Source: Clostridiales bacterium
Lineage (GTDB): Bacteria > Bacillota > Clostridia > Oscillospirales > Oscillospiraceae
NCBI GenBank assembly: GCA_021205695.1
Contig: JAJPXB010000043.1
Coordinates: 34,300-98,299 of the forward strand
DNA length: 64,000 bases
Direction of reading: 5' to 3'
Positions within the stretch are counted from its first letter, which is position 1. The number at the start of each line of letters is the position of its first letter. Made by a program: the position numbers and the translations under genes. Below the pieces are notes generated by a model. That model was not told the origin of the DNA. It made no database searches and worked only from the letters and a program-made list of their open reading frames with translations. Positions 1 to 9,733 of this stretch are shown here, piece after piece.

Positions 1-37
1 GAAAGTCCGCCCGGATGCGCCGCTCCTCACTTGTCAT
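1..37 (-). CDS. sufS: Cysteine desulfurase SufS, N-terminal fragment (cut by window edge)
   Basis: Only the first dozen codons are visible. They translate as MTSEERRIRADF, and the IRADF stretch is typical of the start of SufS/CsdA-type PLP cysteine desulfurases. The ATG overlaps the sufD stop codon in an ATGA arrangement, as expected for translational coupling. In the SUF system this enzyme removes sulfur from cysteine and supplies persulfide to the SufBCD scaffold. The identification rests on this short peptide and on the sufC-sufB-sufD context; the rest of the gene lies before base 1. Confidence 0.7.
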   Translation of the reverse strand, partial: MTSEERRIRADF

Positions 38-1086
38 TGAAATGCCTCCTCCAGATAGTCGTGGATCTGTCCCTCCGCCTGTTCGTCGCCGATCTGCTGG
101 CAGACGGCCTCGATCCTGGCCCGGGCTACCATGTTTTCCACCGCCGCCCCGGTCATGCCCCGGGACATGAGGTAAAACAGCAGATCCTCGTCCAGCTGGC
201 CGATGGTGGCCCCGTGGTTGCCCTGCACGTCCTCCTCGGCGCAGAGAATAAGGGGGATGGTCTGGTTGACCACGCCCTCGTCCAGGAGGAGTACGTCCTC
301 CCGCTCGTCACCCTCCGCCCCGGCGGCGCCGTTCTGGAAGTCGATGGTGCCCCGGAGGAGCTTTCGGGCGGTGTCCCGAAGCACGCCGCTGGCCCGCAGC
401 TCGCTCTTGGAGCCCACCCCCCGGTGAAGGGCCAAATAGTTGAAATCAATATGCTGCTGATTCCGCCCCAGATAACCCGTATCCGCCTCCAGGGCGCTCT
501 TTCTTCCGTCCAGCGCGGCACAGCAGCCGGAGCAGGTCTCCGCCGCCCCCAGGAAGAGCTGCACCAGACGGAGCTTCGCTCCGTCACCGCACACAGCGCC
601 CACGTCGTTTAATGCCAGGTCGGCGTCCCCCTGGAGCTGGAGCTGCACCAGCTTTACCTGGGCGTTTTCCTCCAGCAGCAGTCGGGTCTGGAAGGCCAGC
701 AGGCCGCCCCCGTCCCGCTCTGAGGTATAATCCATCAGCAGGGTCAGGCGGCTCCCCGCCCGGGCCAGCACTTCCACCGGGAGTAGCTGGTTTTCCTCCA
801 GCCCCCGGCAGAGGTGAACGCGGACGACCCGTTCCTCTCCGGCAGGGATTGACAATCGCAGGGGCTCCGCCCCGCTCTCCCGGGTGAGTGCGTCCATATC
901 CCGGCCCATGCCGGTCTGTATGGCGGCGAAGGAGGCGCTGTCCCAGCCCTCTGCCGGGGCGACTTCTCCCTCCACCACCGGACAGGCGGGGGAGGGGACG
1001 TCCACCCCGTTCAGGGTGCAGTCGTTCATTTTCAGCCAGTGCCAGGTGGGGGCGCTCAGCCGGTTGACCTTTATATCCAAAGCCAT
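34..1086 (-). CDS. sufD: SUF Fe-S cluster assembly scaffold protein SufD
   Basis: The 350-residue product has the SufB/SufD beta-helix core in its C-terminal two thirds, with the family pattern around 'RGTIDFQNGAAG' and the C-terminal 'LFYLMSRGM' motif that also occurs in SufB. SufD pairs with SufB on the SufC ATPase to build Fe-S clusters in the cytosol. The ATG at 1086 follows an AAGGAG ribosome site, 22 nt after the sufB stop, and the stop overlaps the sufS start. It is somewhat shorter than enterobacterial SufD, as is common in Clostridia. Confidence 0.93.
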   Translation of the reverse strand: MALDIKVNRLSAPTWHWLKMNDCTLNGVDVPSPACPVVEGEVAPAEGWDSASFAAIQTGMGRDMDALTRESGAEPLRLSIPAGEERVVRVHLCRGLEENQLLPVEVLARAGSRLTLLMDYTSERDGGGLLAFQTRLLLEENAQVKLVQLQLQGDADLALNDVGAVCGDGAKLRLVQLFLGAAETCSGCCAALDGRKSALEADTGYLGRNQQHIDFNYLALHRGVGSKSELRASGVLRDTARKLLRGTIDFQNGAAGAEGDEREDVLLLDEGVVNQTIPLILCAEEDVQGNHGATIGQLDEDLLFYLMSRGMTGAAVENMVARARIEAVCQQIGDEQAEGQIHDYLEEAFQ

Positions 1087-1108
1087 ATGCGAACTCCTTT
1101 CGGCGGTA

Positions 1109-2518
1109 TCACCCGATGCTGCCCTTCATCTCCAGCTGGATCAGGTTGTTCATCTCCACGGCGTATTCCAGGGGCAGCTCCTTGGACACGTTGTCCGCAA
1201 AGCCGCTGACGATCATGGCCCGGGCGTCCTCCTCGCTGATGCCCCGGGACATGAGGTAGAACACCGCCTCGTCGCTGATGCGGCCGATCTTGGCCTCGTG
1301 GCCCACGTCTACGTTGGCCGTGCGGATGTCCATGGCCGGGATGGTGTCCGACCGGGAGACAGAGTCCAGCATCAGGGACTGACAGGAGACGGATGCACGG
1401 CTGCCTCCGGCATTCTTCGTCATGACCACCGAGCTGCGGAAGGTGCTGATCCCCCCGTCCTTGGAGATGGAGCGGGTGTTCATATAGGAGGCGGTGCCCG
1501 GGGCGGCGTGTACCACCTTGGCCCCGGTGTCCAGATTCTGTCCCCGCCCGGCAAAGGTGATGCCGGTGAACTCCATCCGGGCGCCCCGGCCTTTCAGGAT
1601 GCTCATGGGGTAGAGGTAGGAGACGTGGGAGCCGAAGGAGCCGGACACCCACTCGATGACGCCGCCCTCCTCCACCTGGGCCCGCTTGGTGTTCAGATTA
1701 TACATATTCTTCGACCAGTTTTCGATGGTGGAGTACCGCAGTCGGGCATTTTTGCCCACAAACAACTCCACACAACCGGCATGAAGGTTGGCCACATTGT
1801 ACTTGGGCGCGGAGCAGCCCTCGATAAAGTGAAGGTCCGCCCCCTCGTCTACGATGATAAGGGTATGCTCGAACTGGCCTGCGCCGGGGGCGTTGAGCCG
1901 GAAGTAGGATTGCAGAGGGATCTCCACCTTCACCCCCTTGGGGACATAGACGAAGGAGCCGCCGGACCACACCGCCCCGTGGAGGGCGGCAAACTTGTGA
2001 TCCCGTGGAGTTACCAGCTTCATAAAATGATCCCGGATCATCCCGGCGTATTCCCCGTGAAGGGCGCTCTCCAGGTCGGTGTAGATCACCCCCTGGGCGG
2101 CGACCTCCTCCCGGACGTTGTGATAGACCAGCTCAGAGTCGTACTGCGCGCCCACCCCTGCCAGACTGGTGCGCTCGGCCTGGGGGATGCCCAGGCGCTC
2201 AAAGGTGTCCTTGATGTCCTCCGGCACCTCTTCCCAGCTGGCGGACATTTTGGTGTTGGGACGGACATAGGTGGCGATGTTGCTCATGTCCAGCCCGTCG
2301 ATGGAGGGGCCCCAGTCGGGAATGGGCATCCCCTCATAGATCTCCAGGGCATGGAGACGGAAATCGTGCATCCATGCCGGGTCGTGCTTTTCCCGGGAGA
2401 TCTGCTCCACCGTCTCACGGGTCAGGCCGGACTGGAGACGGAAGGTGTCCGCGCCCTCCTCATTGCGAAAGTCGTAGAGGTTGCGGTCGATGTCCTCGAC
2501 ATAGGTTTTCTCTTTCAC
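1109..2518 (-). CDS. sufB: SUF Fe-S cluster assembly protein SufB
   Basis: The 469-residue protein is a full-length SufB. It contains the conserved 'SGSFGSHVSYLYPMSIL' region, 'TGAKVVHAAPGT', and a C-terminal SufBD core ending with 'FYLMSRGISEEDAR'. SufB is the main scaffold on which nascent clusters assemble and receives sulfur from SufS. The start is GTG at 2518, overlapping the sufC stop (GTGA), so translation is probably coupled to sufC. The order sufC-sufB-sufD-sufS is the usual Firmicutes/Clostridia arrangement, apart from the absence of a visible sufU. Confidence 0.96.
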   Translation of the reverse strand: MKEKTYVEDIDRNLYDFRNEEGADTFRLQSGLTRETVEQISREKHDPAWMHDFRLHALEIYEGMPIPDWGPSIDGLDMSNIATYVRPNTKMSASWEEVPEDIKDTFERLGIPQAERTSLAGVGAQYDSELVYHNVREEVAAQGVIYTDLESALHGEYAGMIRDHFMKLVTPRDHKFAALHGAVWSGGSFVYVPKGVKVEIPLQSYFRLNAPGAGQFEHTLIIVDEGADLHFIEGCSAPKYNVANLHAGCVELFVGKNARLRYSTIENWSKNMYNLNTKRAQVEEGGVIEWVSGSFGSHVSYLYPMSILKGRGARMEFTGITFAGRGQNLDTGAKVVHAAPGTASYMNTRSISKDGGISTFRSSVVMTKNAGGSRASVSCQSLMLDSVSRSDTIPAMDIRTANVDVGHEAKIGRISDEAVFYLMSRGISEEDARAMIVSGFADNVSKELPLEYAVEMNNLIQLEMKGSIG

Positions 2519-3279
2519 AGGGAGTCCTCCTCCGCCCCGGCGGTGAACCGCTCGAAGCCGTCCCGGTTGATCTCGTCCACCAGGGAGGCGTCCCCGGTGC
2601 AGACGATGCGCCCGTTCACCATGATGTGGGTATAGTCCACATGGAGGGCCTCCAGGATGCGGGTGCTGTGGGTGATGATGAGCAGACCGCCGTCCATATC
2701 CTTCTGGTAGGCCTCAACCCCCTGGGATACCATACGCACAGCGTCCACGTCCAGGCCGGAATCCGTCTCGTCCAAAATGGCCAGGGCGGGGCGGAGCATG
2801 AGCATCTGGAGGATCTCCGCCTTCTTCTTCTCGCCGCCGGAGAAGCCCACATTCAGGTCACGGTTGCCATAGGACCGGTCCATCTGGAGCAGGTCCATAT
2901 TGCGGTATAGCTCCCGGCGAAACTCGCTGTATTTCACCCGACTGCCCCGCACCTGCTCCAGGGCATTGCGGAGAAAGCCGCTCAGGGTCAGCCCCGGCAC
3001 CTCCAGAGGGTTCTGGAAGGAGAGAAACATCCCCGCCTTGGCCCGCTTGTCCACCGCCTCGCCGTCGATGCGCCGGCCCTGAAACCAGATCTCCCCGCTC
3101 TCCAGCTGGTAGTTGGGATTGCCCATCAGGGCGTAGCCCAGGGTGGATTTGCCCGCGCCGTTGGGGCCCATCAGTACATGGGTCTCCCCCCGGCCGATGC
3201 TCAGATCGACTCCGTGGAGAATTTCCTTCTCCTCCACACAGACGGAGAGGTTTTTGGCCTCAAGCAATAAATCCGACAT
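2515..3279 (-). CDS. sufC: SUF system ABC-type ATPase SufC
   Basis: The 254-residue product is an ABC ATPase with Walker A 'GPNGAGKSTL', signature 'FSGGEKKKAEIL' and Walker B 'LAILDETDSGLD', all in the SufC form. It drives conformational change in SufB-SufD during cluster assembly. The ORF track begins 27 codons upstream, but the ATG at 3279 is preceded by a near-perfect AGGAGG at the right distance and begins the conserved 'MSDLLLEAKNLSV'. It is the first gene of the operon, about 100 nt behind a sigma-A promoter. Confidence 0.96.
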   Translation of the reverse strand: MSDLLLEAKNLSVCVEEKEILHGVDLSIGRGETHVLMGPNGAGKSTLGYALMGNPNYQLESGEIWFQGRRIDGEAVDKRAKAGMFLSFQNPLEVPGLTLSGFLRNALEQVRGSRVKYSEFRRELYRNMDLLQMDRSYGNRDLNVGFSGGEKKKAEILQMLMLRPALAILDETDSGLDVDAVRMVSQGVEAYQKDMDGGLLIITHSTRILEALHVDYTHIMVNGRIVCTGDASLVDEINRDGFERFTAGAEEDSL

Positions 3280-3387
3280 AATATCCTCCTTAACAGGGCC
3301 TTGCCCCAGATCGCGCATAGCTGTCTGTCCGCCGGATGCTCCGAAAAAAGAAAAGGACACGTTCGGCCCTCCTCTGCGGACAAGGGT

Positions 3388-3416
3388 ATTGTACTCTGCA
3401 ATTCCTACCTTGTCAA
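3388..3416 (-). promoter_or_regulatory. Sigma-A promoter of the suf operon
   Basis: Read on the minus strand, TTGACA and TACAAT are separated by 17 nt. The start of transcription would lie about 100 nt upstream of sufC. I saw no clear inverted repeat in the 5' untranslated region that would mark an IscR- or SufR-type operator. Confidence 0.75.
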
Positions 3417-3630
3417 TAGGATTTACAAGGCAGTTTGGGGCGACAGGCTTCCTCCCCTCTCAAACTCCTATGCCATTGTACACCGCGTTGGCCATCTGAT
3501 ATCCGCCCTCCGGCCAGTACAGGCCGGGGAATGACAGAGAACGGTCGAAAATCTGCCGCCGACGGGCGACGGAGGCACGATCCCGGGACATTGTCTGCGC
3601 CGGATGATATGAACCGCACTGAAAAAGCAG

Positions 3631-3659
3631 TTGCAATTCTGCTCCAAATATGTCATAAT
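3631..3659 (+). promoter_or_regulatory. Promoter of tRNA-Ser
   Basis: TTGCAA and CATAAT lie 17 nt apart and about 50 nt upstream of the tRNA gene on the same strand. No other gene is nearby to account for this promoter. Confidence 0.6.
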
Positions 3660-3709
3660 AGGCAGGCGTTCCCGGATGTGTCCGCCGATCTGGCCTCCGG
3701 GACCCATCT

Positions 3710-3795
3710 GGAGACGTATCGAAGCGGTCATAACGAGCCTGACTCGAAATCAGGTAGCCCGCAAGGGTTCGTGGGTTCGAATCCCACCGTCTCCG
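3710..3795 (+). tRNA. tRNA-Ser (anticodon CGA)
   Basis: The sequence folds as a class II tRNA. The acceptor arms are GGAGACG and CGTCTCC with discriminator G. The anticodon stem CCTGA/TCAGG carries the loop CTCGAAA, giving anticodon CGA, which reads the serine codon TCG. It has a long variable arm (CCCGCAAGGG) and a T arm GTGGG-TTCGAAT-CCCAC. The terminal CCA is not encoded. The long variable arm and G discriminator both fit serine. Confidence 0.95.
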
Positions 3796-3913
3796 TTGTT
3801 GCCGGACGCATCGATTCTGCCCTCACGGGCCGGAGCGGGCGTCCGGTTCCCTTTGGCCCACGCAGGGGCGCCGATTCCTCTGCCAGCTGACCTATCGACC
3901 CGGACATCAGACA

Positions 3914-4136
3914 GGCACCCCCGGCTCATCGAGCCAGGGGTGCCTCAGCGTGTCAAAAATCCTTTTTGACACGCTGAGTACGATTTTTGAACTTTAGAAA
4001 AGTTCTAAAAATCGTTTTTCTTGCACGCGAGGGGGCTTTTTGCCCCCTCCTCCGCACCCCCGCTACTCTGTTGCGGGAGCCTCAAGCACTTTTTTGACAG
4101 TCTAAGGCACCCCCGGCTCGATGAGCCGGGGGTGCC
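3914..4136 (-). repeat. Terminator-nested structured repeat, copy 1 (inverted relative to copies 2 and 3)
   Basis: A core of about 161 nt (3945-4105) is closely similar to two other cores in this window. It lies between two 31-nt terminator-like hairpins (3914-3944 and 4106-4136) that share the same stem, GGCACCCC...GGGGTGCC. Read on the minus strand the core holds four hairpins: CCCGC/GCGGG, GGGGGC/GCCCCC, a long ACGATTTTT...AAAAATCGT stem, and CAGCGTGTC/GACACGCTG. It follows the gpmI stop, so the hairpin at 4106-4136 should be the gpmI terminator. No ORF is supported inside. It could be a MITE-like element or a non-coding RNA. Confidence 0.85.
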
Positions 4137-4166
4137 TGCTTTCGCCTTGGTCTTGCTGTGCAGTTT

Positions 4167-5687
<1,521 letters not shown>

Positions 5688-5774
5688 AGTACCTCGTGTC
5701 CTCTTTCTGATTGAAATCTGTACACTGAGCGCCCGGAGGGAGGAACCCGGTCTCTCCCTCCGGATTCGGGAAAA

Positions 5775-6548
5775 TTACTCCTGGTTGGCAGCGTTGATGA
5801 TGGTGGTGAACGCCTCCGGCTTCAGGGAGGCTCCGCCGATCAGGCCGCCGTCGATGTCGGGCTGTGCCAGCAGCTCATAGGCGTTCTTGTCGTTCATGGA
5901 GCCGCCGTAGAGGATGGTCACGCTCCGGGCCACCCGTGCGCCATACAGCTTGCGGATGACGGTGCGGATCTCGCAGTTGACCTCGTTGGCCTGCTCGGGG
6001 GTGGCGGTGCGGCCGGTGCCGATGGCCCACAGGGGCTCGTAGGCGATGACCACATGGCGCATCTTCTCGGCGGGGATGCCGGAGAGAGCGGTCTTGACCT
6101 GGAGATCGATCAGCTCCTTGGTGATGCCCAGCTCCCGCTGCTCCAGGCTCTCGCCCACGCAGATGATGGGGTAAAGACCGGCCTCCACAGCGGCCTTGGC
6201 CTTCTTGTTGACGATGATGTCGTCATCGTTCCAGTACTGGCGGCGCTCGGAGTGCCCGATGATGACGTACTTCACGCCCAGATCCTTGAGCATGGCGGCG
6301 GATACCTCGCCGGTGTATGCGCCGCTGTCATGCTCGGAGACGTTCTCAGCGCCCACCTGCACCCGGCAGTCCTTGAACGCCTTCTGTGCGGCGGGGACGT
6401 TGACGAAGGGAGCGCAGATCAGGATGTCACACCACTTGGCCTTGGGGAGCATGGTTTTCAGCTCGTCGGCAAAGGCCTTGGTCTCGGATGCGGTCTTGTT
6501 CATCTTCCAGTTGCCGGCGATGAGGGTCTTGCGATATCTTCTGTTCAT
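5775..6548 (-). CDS. tpiA: Triosephosphate isomerase
   Basis: The 257-residue TIM-barrel enzyme has 'AGNWKMNKT' with the active-site Asn and Lys, the catalytic His in 'IIGHSERR', the catalytic Glu in 'IAYEPLWAIGTG' and the phosphate-binding 'YGGSM'. It interconverts dihydroxyacetone phosphate and glyceraldehyde 3-phosphate. I chose the ATG at 6548 rather than the track start 30 codons upstream because the family begins there and a GAGG site precedes it. It lies between pgk and gpmI on the same strand. Confidence 0.97.
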   Translation of the reverse strand: MNRRYRKTLIAGNWKMNKTASETKAFADELKTMLPKAKWCDILICAPFVNVPAAQKAFKDCRVQVGAENVSEHDSGAYTGEVSAAMLKDLGVKYVIIGHSERRQYWNDDDIIVNKKAKAAVEAGLYPIICVGESLEQRELGITKELIDLQVKTALSGIPAEKMRHVVIAYEPLWAIGTGRTATPEQANEVNCEIRTVIRKLYGARVARSVTILYGGSMNDKNAYELLAQPDIDGGLIGGASLKPEAFTTIINAANQE

Positions 6549-6729
6549 TTTGACATACCTCTTTCTATATATACAGTGTCCTGTCCGGGGCAGACCTCTG
6601 ATGGGCGCTGACCAGTCAGGCACGGTTTTACAAAGCAAGAGCCGGGACTCCGAAGCAGGAAAAAGCCGGAAATCTCGGTTATATCCGGGAGACTTGGAAC
6701 ATTTTTGCAGAAGTTTCAGCTCCCGTCAG

Positions 6730-6759
6730 GCTCTCCCGCCGCCGGAGCGGCGGGAGAGC
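6730..6759. other. Strong GC-rich hairpin between pgk and tpiA
   Basis: GCTCTCCCGCCG and CGGCGGGAGAGC form a perfect 12-bp stem around a 6-nt loop in the 275-nt gap between pgk and tpiA. Neither side is followed by a T run, so it is not a classic terminator. It could protect the 3' end of the pgk message or modulate read-through into tpiA. Confidence 0.5.
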
Positions 6760-6823
6760 ATCGATGCATGGGATGTGGGGGAGCTGCGCAAACGTGCCGC
6801 TGACACATTTGCCCGGCAAAATA

Positions 6824-8029
6824 TTATTTATCGAGCAGAGCAGCTACACCTGGCAGCTCCTTGCCTTCCATGAACTCCAGGGAGGCGCCGCCACCGGTGG
6901 AGATGTGGGTCATCTTGTCGGCATAGCCCAGCTGCTGAACGGCGGCCGCGGAGTCGCCGCCGCCGATGATGGTGATGGCGTCGGTCTTGCTCAGGGCCTC
7001 GGCCACAGCCTTGGTGCCCACGGCAAACTTGTCAAACTCGAACACGCCCATGGGGCCGTTCCAGATCACGGTGCCGGCGTCGGCCACGGCGGCGCAGTAG
7101 GCCTCCACAGTCTTGGGGCCGATGTCCAGGCCCTGCCAGCCGTCGGGAATCTCGCCGGTGGGGACCACCTTGCTCTCCGCATCAGGGGCAAAGGCATTGG
7201 CGCAGACGGTGTCGGTGGGGAGCAGCAGCTTGACGCCCTTCTCCTCCGCCTTCTTAATCATGTCCAGCGCATACTGCTCCCAGTCGGCCTCCAGCAGGGA
7301 GTCGCCCACTTTGCCGCCTTGGGCAGCCGCGAAGGTGTAGGCCATGCCGCCGCCGATGATGACGGTGTCGGCGATCTCCAGCAGGTTGTTGATGACGCCG
7401 ATCTTGGAGGAAACCTTGGAGCCGCCCAGAATGGCCACCAGCGGACGCTTGGGGCTGGCCAGGGCGCCGCCGATGATGTCCAGCTCCTTCTGGATCAGGA
7501 AGCCGGAGACGGCGGGCAGGTAAGCGGCCACACCGGCGGTGGAGGCGTGGGCGCGGTGGACAGTGCCGAAGGCGTCGGAGACATACACGCCGTCCGCACC
7601 GGCCAGGTCAGCCAGAGCCTTGGCGAAAGCGGGGTCGTTCTTCGTCTCGCCCTTATCATAGCGCAGGTTCTCCAGCAGGAGAATCTGTCCGGGCTGGAGA
7701 GCGGCGGCCTTGGCCTGGGCGTCCTCGCCCACGATGTCGGCGGCCATAATGACCTCCTGGCCCAGCAGCTCGGACAGCCGCGCCGCCACAGGCTTCATGC
7801 TCAGCTCCGGCTTCCACTCGCCCTTGGGCTTGCCCATATGGGAGCAGGCGATGACAGCGGCCCCCTGCTCCAGCAGATACTGGATGGTGGGCAGAGCGGC
7901 GCGAATCCGCTTGTCGTCGGTGATCCGACCGCTGCCGTCTTTGGCCATGGGAACGTTGAAATCGCAGCGCAGCAGGACTTTCTTTCCCTTGACGTCGATG
8001 TCAGTGACCGTTTTCTTGTTGTAGTTCAT
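6824..8029 (-). CDS. pgk: Phosphoglycerate kinase
   Basis: The 401-residue protein has the PGK signature '[12 protein letters not shown]' near the N terminus, '[11 protein letters not shown]', '[15 protein letters not shown]' and the C-terminal '[11 protein letters not shown]' nucleotide-binding region. It makes ATP from 1,3-bisphosphoglycerate. The ATG overlaps the trmL stop codon, and its GGAG site lies inside the trmL coding end, so the two genes are co-transcribed. A gap gene (GAPDH) is not present next to it. Confidence 0.97.
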   Translation of the reverse strand: MNYNKKTVTDIDVKGKKVLLRCDFNVPMAKDGSGRITDDKRIRAALPTIQYLLEQGAAVIACSHMGKPKGEWKPELSMKPVAARLSELLGQEVIMAADIVGEDAQAKAAALQPGQILLLENLRYDKGETKNDPAFAKALADLAGADGVYVSDAFGTVHRAHASTAGVAAYLPAVSGFLIQKELDIIGGALASPKRPLVAILGGSKVSSKIGVINNLLEIADTVIIGGGMAYTFAAAQGGKVGDSLLEADWEQYALDMIKKAEEKGVKLLLPTDTVCANAFAPDAESKVVPTGEIPDGWQGLDIGPKTVEAYCAAVADAGTVIWNGPMGVFEFDKFAVGTKAVAEALSKTDAITIIGGGDSAAAVQQLGYADKMTHISTGGGASLEFMEGKELPGVAALLDK

Positions 8030-8589
8030 ACAAAAGACTCCTTTCCTGTTTCCAGATCAGACTGATTTGCGTTTTCCGTCGGGCAGGTATGCCCCGGCTC
8101 CTGCTCCCGCATCTCGCCGTACCCCAGAAGGCCGGGGAACCCCTGCTGTCGCAGGGCCTCATAGACCACCACGGCCACAGAGTTGGCGAGATTCAGGCTT
8201 CGGGCCTCCGCACGCATGGGGATACGGATGCACCGGTCATAATGCGCCATGCGAAACCACTCCGGCAGCCCCGCCGTCTCCTTGCCGAAGAACAGCCAGC
8301 AGCCGTCGGCGTACCGCGCCTCCCCGTAATCCCGGGGAGCCTTGGTGGTGGCCAGCCAGAGATCCCGCTCCGCCTCAGGCCATGCCTGAAACAGGGCACT
8401 CAGGCTGTCGTGGACCTCCAGCTGCACCATGGGCCAGTAGTCCAGCCCCGCCCGCCGTACCCGCCGCTCTGAAATTTCAAAGCCCAGGGGACGAATCAGG
8501 TGGAGCCGTGCGCCGGTGGCGGCACAGGTCCTGGCAATGTTGCCCGTATTTTGAGGGATTTCCGGTTCTACCAGCACGATATGAAGCAT
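8026..8589 (-). CDS. trmL: tRNA (cytidine/uridine-34 2'-O)-methyltransferase, TrmL-type SPOUT enzyme
   Basis: The 187-residue SPOUT methyltransferase has the TrmL pattern '[21 protein letters not shown]', the SAM-knot segment '[13 protein letters not shown]' and '[26 protein letters not shown]'. It would methylate the wobble ribose of leucine tRNAs. The ATG at 8589 is preferred over the track's GTG at 8613, because the promoter at 8619-8647 would start transcription close to that GTG. It is the first gene of the trmL-pgk-tpiA-gpmI unit, an unusual head for a glycolytic cluster. Confidence 0.9.
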   Translation of the reverse strand: MLHIVLVEPEIPQNTGNIARTCAATGARLHLIRPLGFEISERRVRRAGLDYWPMVQLEVHDSLSALFQAWPEAERDLWLATTKAPRDYGEARYADGCWLFFGKETAGLPEWFRMAHYDRCIRIPMRAEARSLNLANSVAVVVYEALRQQGFPGLLGYGEMREQEPGHTCPTENANQSDLETGKESFV

Positions 8590-8618
8590 TTCACCGGCAC
8601 CCCCTCCAAACACGGTAC

Positions 8619-8647
8619 ATTCTACCCTCTTTTTTCCGGAAAAGCAA
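8619..8647 (-). promoter_or_regulatory. Promoter of trmL-pgk-tpiA-gpmI
   Basis: On the minus strand TTGCTT and TAGAAT are spaced by 17 nt. Transcription would begin near 8612, leaving a short leader before the trmL ATG at 8589. Confidence 0.6.
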
Positions 8648-8782
8648 CAGTAAATCAGCGGGTTTTAAGCCATTTTTGCGGTTTTTTTCTTTCCGGCTTT
8701 GTCCAATTTTCATAAGAAGGGGTTACGGTAAACCCTTAGGACCCGTTTCCTGCCCTCCCAGACAAAAACCGGACGTGACTGC

Positions 8783-8811
8783 TTGCCAGATGGGCGATTC
8801 TGTGCTATTGT
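8783..8811 (+). promoter_or_regulatory. Promoter of proB
   Basis: TTGCCA and TATTGT lie 17 nt apart, with about 45 nt from the likely start site to the proB ATG at 8864. The TTGCCA hexamer lies inside the N-terminal extension of the track ORF, which argues for the later start. Confidence 0.55.
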
Positions 8812-8863
8812 TTTCTATAGCAACAGCAACGGAATCAGCCTGAGAGAATGGAGACATATCGTT

Positions 8864-9670
8864 ATGTGTGAACTGGAGCGCAAGCTGCGCATCGTCGTCA
8901 AGGTGGGCACATCCAGCCTGACCCGGGCGGACGGGAGCCGAAATCTTCGCAATATGGAGCTGCTGGCCCGGGTGCTCTCCGACCTGAAGGGCATGGGGCA
9001 CGAGATCATACTGGTCTCCTCCGGGGCCATCGGTATGGGGGCGGGCAAGCTGGGCATGACCGCCCGGCCCAGCCAGCTGCGGATGAAGCAGGCCGCCGCC
9101 GCCGTGGGCCAGTGCGAGATGATGCACCTGTACGACAAATTCTTCGGGGAATACGGCCAGACGGTGGCCCAGGTGCTGCTCACCGACGACGACGTGAAGG
9201 ATCCCTTCCGCCAGGCGCACCTGTCCGGCACCTTCGCCGCCCTGCTGGGGCTGGGTGTCATCCCGGTGGTCAATGAGAACGACTCCGTCTCCGCCGCCGA
9301 GATCGAGACCGGCGACCGGAAGGTGCTGGGCGACAACGACACCCTCTCCGCCATCGTGGCGGGCCTGTGCCGGGCTGACCTTCTCATTATTCTCAGCGAC
9401 ATCGACGGCTTGTATGACAGCGACCCCCGGCAGAATCCGGATGCGCGTCTCATCTCCCGGGTCACGGAGATCAACGAGTCGGTGTACGACATGGCAGGAG
9501 GCGTCGGCTCCCGGTGGGGCACCGGCGGGATGGTCACTAAGCTGGAGGCCGCACGGGTGGCCAACCGGCTGGGCATCGACATGGTACTAACCAACAGCAG
9601 CCGCATGGACGACCTCTATGACATCGCAGAGGGCAAGGACGTGGGGACACGGTTTGTGGCATCCCGGTAA
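8864..9670 (+). CDS. proB: Glutamate 5-kinase (short form without PUA domain)
   Basis: The 268-residue amino-acid kinase has 'IVVKVGTSSL' at the N terminus, 'ILVSSGAIGMGAGKLGM', 'VIPVVNENDSVSAAE' and 'GTGGMVTKLEAARVA', all typical of glutamate 5-kinase. It catalyses the first step of proline synthesis. It ends just after the kinase domain, so the C-terminal PUA domain of E. coli ProB is absent, which is common in Clostridia. The ATG at 8864 replaces the track start because the family begins at 'MCELERKLRIVVKVG'. proA follows, but only after an intervening foreign-looking gene. Confidence 0.95.
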   Translation: MCELERKLRIVVKVGTSSLTRADGSRNLRNMELLARVLSDLKGMGHEIILVSSGAIGMGAGKLGMTARPSQLRMKQAAAAVGQCEMMHLYDKFFGEYGQTVAQVLLTDDDVKDPFRQAHLSGTFAALLGLGVIPVVNENDSVSAAEIETGDRKVLGDNDTLSAIVAGLCRADLLIILSDIDGLYDSDPRQNPDARLISRVTEINESVYDMAGGVGSRWGTGGMVTKLEAARVANRLGIDMVLTNSSRMDDLYDIAEGKDVGTRFVASR

Positions 9671-9733
9671 GTCCCGGCAACAGACTAAGCGCAATTTGAA
9701 AAAAACAGCAGGAAAGGGCCCAGTGGTGTTCCA

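Noticed and set aside
884-2635. 583-codon plus-strand frame across sufD, sufB and sufC
   Set aside because: It runs antisense to three recognised genes and has a shadow composition. The sufCBDS operon explains the region fully.
3945-4105. Repeat copy 1 as an IS element or a group IIC intron
   Set aside because: The core is only about 161 nt, encodes no transposase or reverse transcriptase, and shows no intron domain V-like stem. Its terminal hairpins are not shared between copies as true terminal inverted repeats would be.
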